Below are positions 54,825-64,000 of a stretch of 64,000 nucleotides of DNA, one piece after another. How positions within the stretch are numbered: position 1 is the first letter of the stretch; each line of letters opens with the position of its first letter. The position numbers were made by a program, and so were the translations under genes. Below the pieces are notes generated by a model. That model was given only the letters and a program-made list of their open reading frames with translations. It searched no databases and was not told the DNA's origin. The stretch is from Simmondsia chinensis. Its lineage: Eukaryota > Streptophyta > Magnoliopsida > Caryophyllales > Simmondsiaceae. Where the stretch lies: NCBI GenBank assembly GCA_018398585.1, contig JAGTTD010000010.1, positions 32,280,638 through 32,344,637 on the forward strand, in the 5' to 3' direction.

Positions 54825-57820
54825 ATGGAGGATTTTGACGACAACACCCATATTATTTCCGATTTTTTGGCGAACATAGCTTCGAGTCCGGCAATAGAGG
54901 GGGGGATGTTTCTCGATCAAGCGGTATCCCCCTCCTTTTGTTGGCCTAGTTCTGAAAACGCCTCCTTGCTCTCAGGGACGAACACTCTAACTTTGTCCAT
55001 GGGGAACTACGGTGGGCCACCTCAAAATTATCGGGGTAAGGTTTCCTAGATCTGACCTCTTTTCCTTTTTTCCCTTCTTTATTGTTTCCTTTTAGAATAT
55101 GGCTCCCGAAAGGTCATGGCCGGGTCAAAGTCGCCAAGGCGATATTGGGGAGATCTATGTAGAGGAGAGTTTGGCGGTGGAACCGTTATCTCGATTGGCT
55201 CCTTTACCGGCACAGTCCCCTAAGGAGGAGGCGGTTCGCGCTCAGTTTCCGAAAGCAGCGCTGGTGCTTCCTCTAGGGTCATTTGTATCCTCCCTGTCTT
55301 CCGCTGAGGGGGTTAAACAATTCCGAGATAAGTTTTACTTTCCTGATGACTATGAGATTATTGGTTCGAGGGAGAATAACAACATTTTGTTCCCCCACCA
55401 TCCGGGCTCCTTTTCGGTTACCGTGGATTCTTTGGGGGGGGGGGGGGGGGGTTGAGGTTCTCCTTGCCCAGTATATTAGAGTGGGTCTTTAGACAGTATT
55501 ATTTATGCCCTAGTCAAATTAACCCAAATGGGTTTAGGAATATTTATGGGTATTTAGTCACTTGTTTCGTGGTAGGATTAACCTCCTCCACTTGTAGTTT
55601 TGATTATTTATTTAGAGCTAGGCAACTAAGAGGAGTAGTGACGTTTGAGGGGAAAGCGGGAGTGAAGTTTTTGGAAAATAACCCGTCCAAGGTAAATTTT
55701 TAGCCGAATAAATTTGTGTGGATGAGACCTTCGCAACCCTTACTTCTCCCCACGTATTGGACTAAGGTAAATAAGAGTAACATTCCTTTCGCAGATGAGC
55801 TTTCATCTCTTGATAAGGAGGTGGTTCAGTACTTTGAAAGGGGGTTGGATTCTCGCTTTGTGACCGTCAAGGAAGTTTTTGCTCAGGAAAGGATTCTTAT
55901 AAAAGCGGGTTTATGTGCCCGGCCGGCAAGTGGTAAGAGATTCTTTAGCTCAAAAAGGGGGGAAGCCTCTCCTTCTTTCTCTCTCTCTCTTTTTGTGGAT
56001 TATCATGATTTGTCTTAACTTGCCTTTGGCCGTCGTTATTACAGGGCCGGAAGTTGACGTAGATATTGTTCAACTTACGGAGGATTACCGTCAGGGTGGC
56101 GATAGGGTAGCATAGAGAGGAAAAGGGGCTACCGTTAAGGGTCGAACGTCCTCTAGGACGGGGAAAAGAGCATCTGCTGAGAACAGAGAGGAGTCCTCCA
56201 GATCACACCCAAAGAAGCGAAAGAAGGCTAAGGTCGCAGCACAAGTGGAGGAGCCGCCAAGGATGACACCCTCTCCACCAGGAGACATGGCTGGGATCCT
56301 TGTGGTACAGGCCTCCCCTGCTTTGGAGAGGTCTGTCCCTGCCTTGGATGCTGGGGTGGCGGTAACTGAACCATCTCAGCCTGTAGGAGACGTTTCCTGC
56401 CCTTAGCCCATGGCAGTGGTAGCTAGTCTTGACTCTGGCAATGAGACGCCGAGTGTTTTGCCTGAGACCGCAGCTGGTCCCCCTGAGGATGCAACTACTA
56501 CTATGGTGATGGGTCTGGGAGAGCCCTTGCTTCCTCCTTCTGGGGAAGTAGCCAAAGGCGTACCTGTAGCCGTTACTATAGAAGCGGCTGAGCCTTTAGC
56601 CCATGAGGTGGAGGTGACGGTCACTGCTGCTCCCATGGGACCCCCAAGACGTTTGCCTGAGGACGTACCGGAAAGTGCGCCTGCTGTCGCCATGACAGAG
56701 GCGGTTGATCTTGGGGTTCGGAGTGAGGCCTTGGGAGCGATCGAAGTACCGGCGGCTGAGGGAGACCTTGTGGGATCCCATAGTAGTGAAGCAGCTTTAA
56801 GGGAGGATAATGCGGAAAGGGTCCCGGTTCATGCGGAGTCGTCAAGCCAAACACCTCCTTTTACTCCTTCGTTTGGTGACCTGAAGGTAGGGGGTGACGA
56901 TAGTGCTGACAGATTTCTTCCCTTTTTCCGACTCGACCTGTCAGTGGCGCCGGATCCTTTTCACGGTACTCCTTTTGGACAGGAGCCTTCCCCCTTGCGG
57001 GATGAGGCAGCTGCTGGTGATAGGAGCGTTCCTCCCGAAGTTCCATCTTTTGACAGTTCTTCCATCCTTTCTCCCGTTGACGGTATAGACCTTATCCAAA
57101 AGGCAAGTCACGCTGCCCTTCCTTCAAAAGTTCCGTCGGCTGCTATAGGAGATACGGTTGCAACCTATGCCTTAAAGGTAGCGTTTCCATTACGTTTGGA
57201 TATTTTAAGGCCATCATTGATCTTACCTATTTGTGACATGGTCGTAGGTTAGCTCGTTGACAAGAGCTATGGTTACTGGGTGGTTTCGGGAGAGGGAGAC
57301 GGTAAAAAAGGAGCTCGTTAGGTTGGAACGTGAGAATAAGGACCTTGTTGTGTCGATGCAAGAGATGAAAACGGCCAGAGAAGAAGAGGTCCTAACATTA
57401 TCTTTATTGCAAAGGGAGAAGGACACGGCGCTGGAGGAAGCGAAGCGGAGCCGTGAGGAAAAAGAGAGAGCAGCACAAGAGGCCCAGAGGCTTAGCGAAG
57501 AGAAAGAGAGAGAGGCACAAGGGCTGAGGGACGAGTTGTCATCCTGTCAGGCACGTTTGGATAAGCTACAAGACGAGATGCAACGCCGTCAGGTGGAGAG
57601 TGCCGTAGATGCCGTTACGCAATTTAAGGCTATTGTGGAGTTTCGCGGCTTGATGAGTTCCTCTTACTGGCGGGGATTTTTCTCGTGTCTTTCTAGCTTT
57701 GCTCGCCGTTTGCTTCAGAGTCGCCCCGGTTTGGGCCAGGAGTGGCTTCAGCGGGTAGCGGACCAGATTCATCAAGATGTTTCACGCTCGAGAGAAGGGA
57801 CTAGTAGCCGGCAGTCATAG
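54825..57820 (+). pseudogene. Antisense Transposase_28-type gene of the Tat element, disrupted
   Basis: ATG 54825 opens MEDFDDNTHIISDF. A second possible start, at 55099 (MAPERSW), follows an apparent intron (donor at 55036, acceptor ending 55095), though the phase across it is not clean. The domain 'putative gypsy type transposon' is recognised by FRDKFYFPDDYEIIG and LPSILEWVFRQYYLCPSQIN. An 18-G run (55434-55451) breaks the frame between these. A likely second intron runs from about 55933 to the acceptor at about 56044. Stops at 56113-56115 and 56404-56406 fit lost Trp and Gln. A long acidic Ala/Pro/Glu-rich region follows, then a frame change near 57250 and a coiled coil (57300-57620, heptads of RLERENKDL, REEKERAAQEAQ). 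Function of this family is unknown. Confidence 0.8.
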
Positions 57821-58205
57821 TTGCCCTTTTTTATCCTTCTTCCCTTTTCTCTCTCTTTTTTTTTTGATAGTTCTCTAGACGAGGGTCGCTTCTAGTATGA
57901 GAAGGATCCTTCTTTTTGGGGCCTATGCTTATGCTTCTTTTGTAATAATAATCCATAAGCGTGTTTTGTAAAGTCGTGATCCAGGGATGGCATTTCTGTT
58001 GCGACTTTTGGGGTGTAACGTACAATGTTATAGATGGACTACTCTATCATACATATTATTATACTATATATCGGTATACATTTTGTGGCTACACGGGCTC
58101 TAAGACATCCATGTCTACTATCTGAGTGATTTAAAAGGTTTGCTTGTTGTACATATATTCCGACTTCTATGTGTGGTATTTCTTAAGATTCTTCATATTC
58201 CAAAA
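57821..58205. other. Spacer between antisense gene and integrase
   Basis: Pyrimidine-rich, then AT-rich, with no coding signal. The convergent transcripts of pol and of the antisense gene end here, so poly(A) signals on both strands are expected; tgtaataataatcc near 57941 is a weak candidate. Confidence 0.5.
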
Positions 58206-61200
58206 TCACGGTACTTCAGTACCGTTGAGACGATGCAGCTTATAGCTCCCATTTCCTAGCTTCGTACTTACACGGTAGGGACCTTCCCAATTGGCGGCCA
58301 CTTTTCCTAATCCGATGCGGTGAGTAATGCTTGCTCGACGCAGCACTAGGTCTCCTACCTCCACACTTCTAGGCCTTACATGCTTATTGTAGTACTGAGA
58401 TATTCGCTGCCTCTGAACCGTTATGCGGAGCAGGGCATTTTCCCTAGTTTTGTCGATTACATCAAGAGAATGTCTTCGTAATTCTTCATTTTCCAGCTGA
58501 CGGTACCCTTGGGTCCGATGGCTGGGCTCTCCTACTTCCACTGGGATTACGACCTCTGCTCCATAGACCAACATAAAAGGAGTTTCCCCCGTGGCTACTC
58601 GGTAGACGCTACAGAGGGCCCAAAGAACGCTATGTAGTTCTTCCAACCACTTTCCTTTTGCATTGTCCAACGTTCGTCGTAACCCTACAAGTATCTGCTT
58701 GTTCTCGGCTTCTACTTGACCATTGCTTTGGGGGTAAGCTACTGATGCGAAGTGGAGGGAGATCTTCATATGTTGGCAATAGTTACAGAATCGTGGTGAG
58801 CTGAGCTATGTTCCGTTATCAGTTATGATGGCTTGTGGGATTCCAAAGCGAGTTATAATATTTTTACATAAAAATTGGCGGGTGGCGTGGTCGGTGATAC
58901 TAGCTACTGCCTCTGCTTCCACCCATTTGCTGAAGTAGTCTACAGCCACTATCAGAAATTTTCTTTGTCCGCTGGCCAGTGGAAATGGGCCTAGGATATC
59001 CATCCCTCATTGATCAAAAGGTATGGGATCAACGATGGGATGTAGTGGTACCGCTGGGGCGTGGATTAATGGTGCAAATTTCTGACATTTATCACATTTA
59101 TGCACCAATGTGGCGGCATCTCTTTCCATGGTAGGCCAGAAGTACCCGGTTCTGAGCATCATTCTCACTAACGTTAGCTTCCCGATGTGTACCCCCGCAA
59201 ATTCCTTCGTGGATCTCCCTTAGCACGTAATTCCCCTTCCTCCTGGGTTAGGCATTTTAGCAGGGGGTACGTGAATGACCTTTTATAGAGCTGTTGGTCA
59301 ATTATCACAAAATGAGCTGCTTGTCGTTGCAGCTTTCGTGCCTCCTTTTTGTCTGTGGGTATCTTGTTTTGCAGAATGAAATCCATAATGGGGCGCATCC
59401 ATCCTTCTTCATATTGTATCTGCATTATGTCCCAGGGAGGGGGTCGGTTTGGGTACTTCACCTTGACCTCGTGTATCTGCACTTCTCCTTCCTCTCTTTC
59501 TACCATGTGCCTGAGGCCAGCCAGTCGACTTAGCTTGTCTTCCCGCTTATTGTCTTCACGGGAGATTCCTCGTATACTGAAGCTTTCTAATCCAGAGATC
59601 TGTTCTTGGACCAGGCTAAGGTATTGTGCCAGGTGGGGTTCCTTTACTCCGTATTCCCCAGTTACCTGGTTTACTACTAGTTCTGAGTCACGGAAGACCT
59701 CGACATTCTTGGCGCCAGCTGCTCTAGCATAGTCAATGCCTAGAAGCAAGGCCTCATACTCAGTTTCATTATTAGTAGTGTTAAAATTAAGTTTTATCGT
59801 ATATTCCGTGTGTTCCCCTCCTGGATTTATCGGCGCGCCCCTTGGTTGATGGAACCGTCAATGAATACTCTCCAAAGATGACCTTCTTTGGGGGAGGCAG
59901 TCAGCTCGGGTATTTCAAAGCTGCATTCCACCATAAAGTCGGCCAGGGCCTGTGCCTTGATGGCCAGGCGGGGTGAGTATTGTATATCATGTTCCGAGAG
60001 TTCTACTGCCCATTTTAACATTCTTCCCGAGCAATCTAATTTTCCTAGCAACTTTCGGAAAGGAAGATGAGTGAGCACAGTGATGGTATGGGCCTAGAAA
60101 TAAGGTCTCAGCTTACGTGCAGCGGTGACTAAGGCTAGTGCGGTCTTTTCTATGGCAGGGTATCTTTTTTCTGCTTTCTTAAGGGACTGGCTCACAAAAT
60201 ATACCGGGTGCTGTCTGCCCTTGCGGTCGGCTATTAGTACGGCACTGGTGGTATTTTCTGAAACGGCCAAGTAGACGCTCAGCTTTCTGTTTGGCTTGGA
60301 AGAGGTAATGAGGGGGAGTTGAGCTAGATATTGCTTTAGCTGCTGGAAGGCGTGCTCGCATTCTTCATTCCAACAGAAGGATTGCTTCTTCCGTAATGTT
60401 TTAAAGAATGGCAGGGCCTTGTCGGCAGAACGACTAATGAATCCATTAAGAGAGGCCATGCAGCCGGCTAGCTTCTGGACATCTTTAGAAGAACGGGGTG
60501 ATCCCATTTCGAGAATAGCACGTATCTTTCGGGGGTTGGCCTCAATTCCTCTGGTGCTGACAATAAATCCTAGGAATTTCCCTTCAGGTACCGCGAACGA
60601 ACACTTCTCACGATTAAGCTTCATTTGGTACCTCCTGAGTGCTTCCAGAGCCTCTCTTAAGTCTTCAATGTGGTCTGGGTTCTTCCGGGATTTGACTATC
60701 ATGTCATCCATGTAAACTTCCATGTTGCGGCTGATTTGAGAGTCAAAAATTTTATTGACTAGTCGTTGATATGTGGCGCCAGCATTTTTGAGGCCAAATG
60801 GCATGACTTTGTAGAAGTATGTACCCTCAGCTGTTATGAAGGAAGCTTTCTCTTCGTCATCCGGATGCATGCGAATCTGGTGGTAGCCTGAGAAAGCATC
60901 CATAAAACTGAATAATTCACAACCTGCCGTTGAGTCTACTAATTTATCTATTTTAGGAAGAGGGTAAGAGTCTTTTGGGCAGGCATTTTTGAGGACTGTG
61001 AAATCGACACACATTCTCCAATTTCCGTTTGCCTTTTTTACCAGAACTACGTTAGCCAGCCATTCTGGGTAAGCCACCTCTCTAATGGATCTTGCTTGGA
61101 TCAGTTTTCGTACCTCCAGTTTGACGGCATCGTTGCGCTTGGTGCAAAAGTTACGCTTTCGCTGTTTCACCGGTTTTTTGTCGACCTGGACATTGAGCTG

Positions 61201-61671
61201 GTGGGTGATCGCCTCTGGCGGTATTCCGGGTATCTCGTCAGCAGAGAACACGTAGATGTCCTGGTATTGTTTTAAGAGTTCGCCAATCTTCTCTTTTAGG
61301 TGGCGAGGAACTGAGGTGCCCATGTAGGTGTACAGCCCTGGCTCTAGTTCATACTTTTCCAGAGACGATGGGGTTGGATCTGGACCTGAGTATAACTTGG
61401 GCTTAGCTGGTTCGGCGGTTATTAAGGCTGAATCAGGAAAGTTGTGATAATACTCGGAGAGGGAGCCTTGACTGCCACGAACAGTCATGATGCGGCCAGT
61501 GTCACTTTCGAACTTCATGGCTAGATGATAGGTGGAGACCACGGCCCTTAGGCGATTCAAGGAGGGTCTCCCAAGGATTGCGTTATAGGCTGAGGGAGCG
61601 TCTATGACCAGGAATTCAATTTTTATGGTGCGCTGTCCTCCCTCACCTTGAAAGGTGGCGGCTATAAGCAT
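58206..61671 (-). pseudogene. Tat pol: RT, RNase H, second (archaeal-type) RNase H, integrase
   Basis: RT from about 61300 with KKANGNWRMCVDFTVLKN and the catalytic box VYMDDMIV near 60700. First RNase H near 60090-60290. Second RNase H at about 59170-59870 with FIDGSIN, LLLGIDYARAAGAKNVEVF and RDSELVVNQV. The integrase zinc region lies at about 59040-59130 and the core (MDILGPF, TDNGT, YPQSNGQVEAENK) at 58700-59003, followed by a C-terminal GPYRVSTKLGNGSYKL. In-frame stops at 60094-60096 (Gln), 59007-59009 (Trp) and 58806-58808 (Gln); frame change near 59820. Confidence 0.92.
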
Positions 61672-61677
61672 CTTCCC

Positions 61678-63229
61678 CTATGGTATAACGGGATTTCCGG
61701 CGAACCCTACAACGGGGCTGGATGTGGGGATAAGGGAGGAGGTTGACATCCCCATCTGGACATAACAACTCAAGAAGTGCATATCGACAGAACTGCCTTG
61801 GTCGACCAGGATTCTGTGGATGATGTATCCGTGAATATTGGCGGTTATAACCAGAGGGTACTCCTGGTATGCATCAATCCCCTGCGCATCCTCTTTTGTG
61901 AAGCTTATGCACTTAGGTTTATCAAGTGCTAGGTTGGGCTCCTTCCTTTGTTCTCTGACTTCTGATTTCCCACTTACTGGCGGTTCTCTTTTAGTGATGG
62001 CGGCAACAATTGGGGGCGTTGTTTTGCTTGGTCCTGGGTCATGAGTATCTCCACCGCGAGCTTTTCCTGTCTTTATCCTCTGTAAGTTTGCGTACTCTAC
62101 CCACTGCCCCGTGCGCTTAGCTTCTTCCAGGCCGGATTTTAACCCACGGCATTCTGCAGTGTTGTGGGTGGTTATTTGGTGATAGGCGCACCCATCATTC
62201 TTTTTGTTTTTTGAATCTTTTGGCTGTTCTCCTGCTTTTATTGCCAGCAGCGGTCGTGCGGATTCCAGTGGGATCTGTTTTTTAAAGAAGGGCTTACGCC
62301 TTTTTGGTGGTCGGGCCTTTCTTGGCGGTGGCCTGAAACCCTTTTTTGGCCTTGGAGAGGTCCCCACCTGAACTACTTCAGGCCTTGGCGCTACTTGCAT
62401 CACATCCTCAGCGGTAATATACTTGTTGGCCTTGCGCCACAGGTCGTCAATGGTTAGAGGCGGTCCCTTGGCTAGCGCAAATTTAAAAGGACTGTAGTCC
62501 GTTAACAAAGGCAGTAATGGCCGTCTCATCAGAGAGGTTGGCGACGTCGATCGTGGCGTGGGTGAACCGTCGTACATAACTTCTTAGGGGTTCAAACTCA
62601 TTCTGCTGTAGTTTGAGAAGATGTGCAGCCGTTCTCCTTCTTCTCTTGTTGCTCACAAAGTGACGCACAAACTGTTCGGACAGCTCCATAAATCCGTCGA
62701 TAGAGGAGTATGAGAGGGAGGAGAACCAACTTTGCGCGGTCCCCTTGAGAGTGGCGGGAAAGCATTTGCACCATATATCTTCCCCTACGTCCTGTAGGTA
62801 CATCCGCGCCGCAAAACCGGCCAGATGGTCCTCAGGGTCTTGGGTCCCGTCAAATGCATCCATATTAGGGATCTTTACCTTTCCTATAGGTGCCTGGAGG
62901 AGTCGGGATATAAAAGGTGAGTAGGTTCTCGGTACCAGAGGCATTACCCCTGCTCCGGCATCCTGCTTGTGGTTACTGCTTACATAATTATGGTGAGCGC
63001 TGGTATTGGACTCGGTGATTGGATTTTGGCTTTCAGTTGGAGTGTGCCTGGAGGTTCTGGGGGTGGTGGTAAATTGGCTAGGGTCTGAGACCCTTCCAGC
63101 GCCGTTATCCGCCATTTGGGTAAAGAACTGGGTGAGTTGGTGTTGTAATTGATTGAATTGTTCTTGGGTTACATAATCTGGTCTGTGACCCTCTCGGTGG
63201 AGGGGAGTGGAATGACTGGTATTTGACAT
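61678..63229 (-). pseudogene. Tat gag and protease, disrupted
   Basis: ATG 63229. The capsid region has FDGTQDPEDHLAGFAARMYL and GTAQSWFSSL, typical of Tat/Athila gag. A frame change near 62500-62570 is followed by LAKGPPLTIDDLWRKANKYI, a basic region, a short zinc-type motif CAYHQITTHNTAEC, and the protease with ILVDQGSSVDMHFL near 61800. TAG at 61678-61680 separates it from the RT frame; the two otherwise share a frame, so gag-pol was probably one long reading frame. Confidence 0.88.
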
Positions 63230-63250
63230 GAAGGAAGCGTTAGTACCCTT

Positions 63251-63268
63251 CCCACAGACGGCGTCAAT
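63251..63268 (-). other. Primer-binding site of the Tat element
   Basis: Directly inside the 5' LTR the minus strand reads attgacgccgtctgtggg, close to the 'ggcgccgtctgtgggaa'-type site common in Tat elements, not the tRNA-Met type. Confidence 0.7.
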
Positions 63269-63694
63269 TGTTTCAGGGTTTTTTTTTTGGTAGGGATCGT
63301 TTAAGGGTGAACCGAGCTCAAGTTCCCCTTCTGTGGTGTTTATTACCGTCTTTTTAGGGGTTAGGAGGGGACCCCTTGGCTGTAGGTGGGAGAGAGTATA
63401 GCTTGGGTATGAAGGTACCGCTAGGGTGAGAAGTACTGCCAGGGTGCAGGAGTAACGCTAGGGTGTAGGGATACCGCTCGGTGTAGGAGTACCGCTAGGG
63501 TGCAGGGATACCGCTAGGGTGTAGGAGTACCGCTAGGATGTAGGAGTACCGCTAGGGTGCAGGGATACCGCTAGGGTGTAGGAGTACCGCTGGGGCTGTG
63601 GCAGTTGTCCTTGATGGCCGTCAACTGGGGCAGGCTCCTAACCCTCTCTTCCTGGGGAGGCGGCTGTCCTAACAAATGGTGTCTTTCCCTAACA
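63269..63694 (-). repeat. 5' LTR of the Tat element
   Basis: 426-bp partner of 51472-51798. The extra length is due to more minisatellite units. Confidence 0.93.
63419..63600. repeat. LTR minisatellite (18-20 bp units)
   Basis: Units of the form taccgctagggtg(c/t)agg(g/a) repeat about nine times, against about four in the 3' LTR (51634-51700). Confidence 0.88.
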
Positions 63695-64000
63695 CTATAC
63701 ATTTACTAAAAGGATAAATTTCTTCCCTCCCTCCCCCCCTCCCCCTAAATCAATGCCGATTTTGAATAATTATTCCATGTAATATCCATTACTACATGAG
63801 TAAAACTTTAATTTTGAACCTTTGTCTTTTTACCCTTAAACTAAGAACAATTCGTGGATTCTAATGATTCCATAATACATTAATATGGCCAAAAAACATG
63901 ATTGTCCTATTCCAGGGACAAAGTCATAATCTCTTTCTAAATCAAGTTCTTATACCAATAAGATTATGTCCATATTATCTCAATATTTAAGATATGTGGC
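63695..64000. other. AT-rich intergenic DNA
   Basis: Starts with the right copy of the ctata duplication. A C-run (ccctccccccctccccc) lies at about 63728-63745. No gene seen. Confidence 0.6.

Larger units (their letters stand above)
51472..63694 (-). mobile_element. Complete Tat-lineage Ty3/gypsy element with two antisense coding units
   Basis: 12.2 kb between perfect 5-mers ctata (51467-51471 and 63695-63699). Minus strand: 5' LTR, primer site, gag, protease, RT, RNase H, a second RNase H and integrase. Plus strand, between integrase and the 3' LTR: a Transposase_28-type gene (54825-57820) and an F-box-like gene (51989-53140). Tandem arrays of 62 bp and 80 bp separate the two. The dual RNase H and antisense Transposase_28 gene are known traits of the Tat group (Grande, RIRE2 and relatives). 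The F-box-like unit is not one I know from that group. Confidence 0.93.

Noticed and set aside
56403..56693. Minus-strand frame in the antisense-gene region
   Set aside because: Shadow of the Ala/Pro/Glu-rich plus-strand product; no independent motifs.

Overview
The window is repeat-dense plant nuclear DNA, probably from a eudicot. The evidence is TGGTATCAGAGC initiator-Met tRNA primer sites, a Mutator-like element carrying a plant mobile domain gene, plant-type Ty1/copia and Ty3/gypsy families, an L1-like LINE whose ORF1 has a DUF4283-like domain, and Helitron ends of the hairpin-plus-CTAG type. I see no intact host gene. Nearly all coding capacity belongs to transposable elements, most of it decayed and most of it on the minus strand.

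Layout. 1-735: AT-rich. 736-7484: a Mutator-like element (MULE) with long terminal inverted repeats, a broken transposase and a spliced plant mobile domain gene. 7675-12015: a 3'-truncated Ty3/gypsy element joined end to end with a 3'-truncated LINE on the opposite strand (12016-17398). 17529-26761: Helitron A (minus strand), split by a complete Ty1/copia element (18630-25161). 26762-31935: small elements, namely a tRNA-type SINE (27721-27870), a solo LTR-like element (27955-28954), a SINE with a 5S rRNA head (29651-29892), MITEs, and an inverted-repeat element holding a nested hAT-like element. 32020-41121: Helitron B (plus strand), homologous to A but inverted, split by a chromodomain Ty3/gypsy element (32453-38474). 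41122-44305: MITE and solo LTR remnants. 44306-49552: a complete Ty1/copia element. 49677-50251: a solo LTR-like sequence. 51472-63694: a complete 12.2-kb Tat-lineage Ty3/gypsy element with a perfect TSD. Besides gag-pol on the minus strand it carries two antisense coding units, a Transposase_28-type gene and an F-box-like gene, plus 62-bp and 80-bp tandem arrays.

The most unusual items are the 5S-headed SINE, proven as one mobile unit by a perfect 17-bp target duplication; the F-box-like gene with its own TATA box in antisense inside the Tat element; and the pair of inverted, homologous Helitrons, each later hit by an LTR retrotransposon in the same GC-rich internal repeat block. Premature stops across the elements are mostly CAA/CAG/CGA/TGG to stop changes, that is C-to-T or G-to-A transitions, as expected for old, cytosine-methylated DNA.

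Coordinates come from reading the sequence by eye. TSDs, LTR ends and splice sites were checked base by base where stated. Family names rest on recognised motifs, not on database searches.
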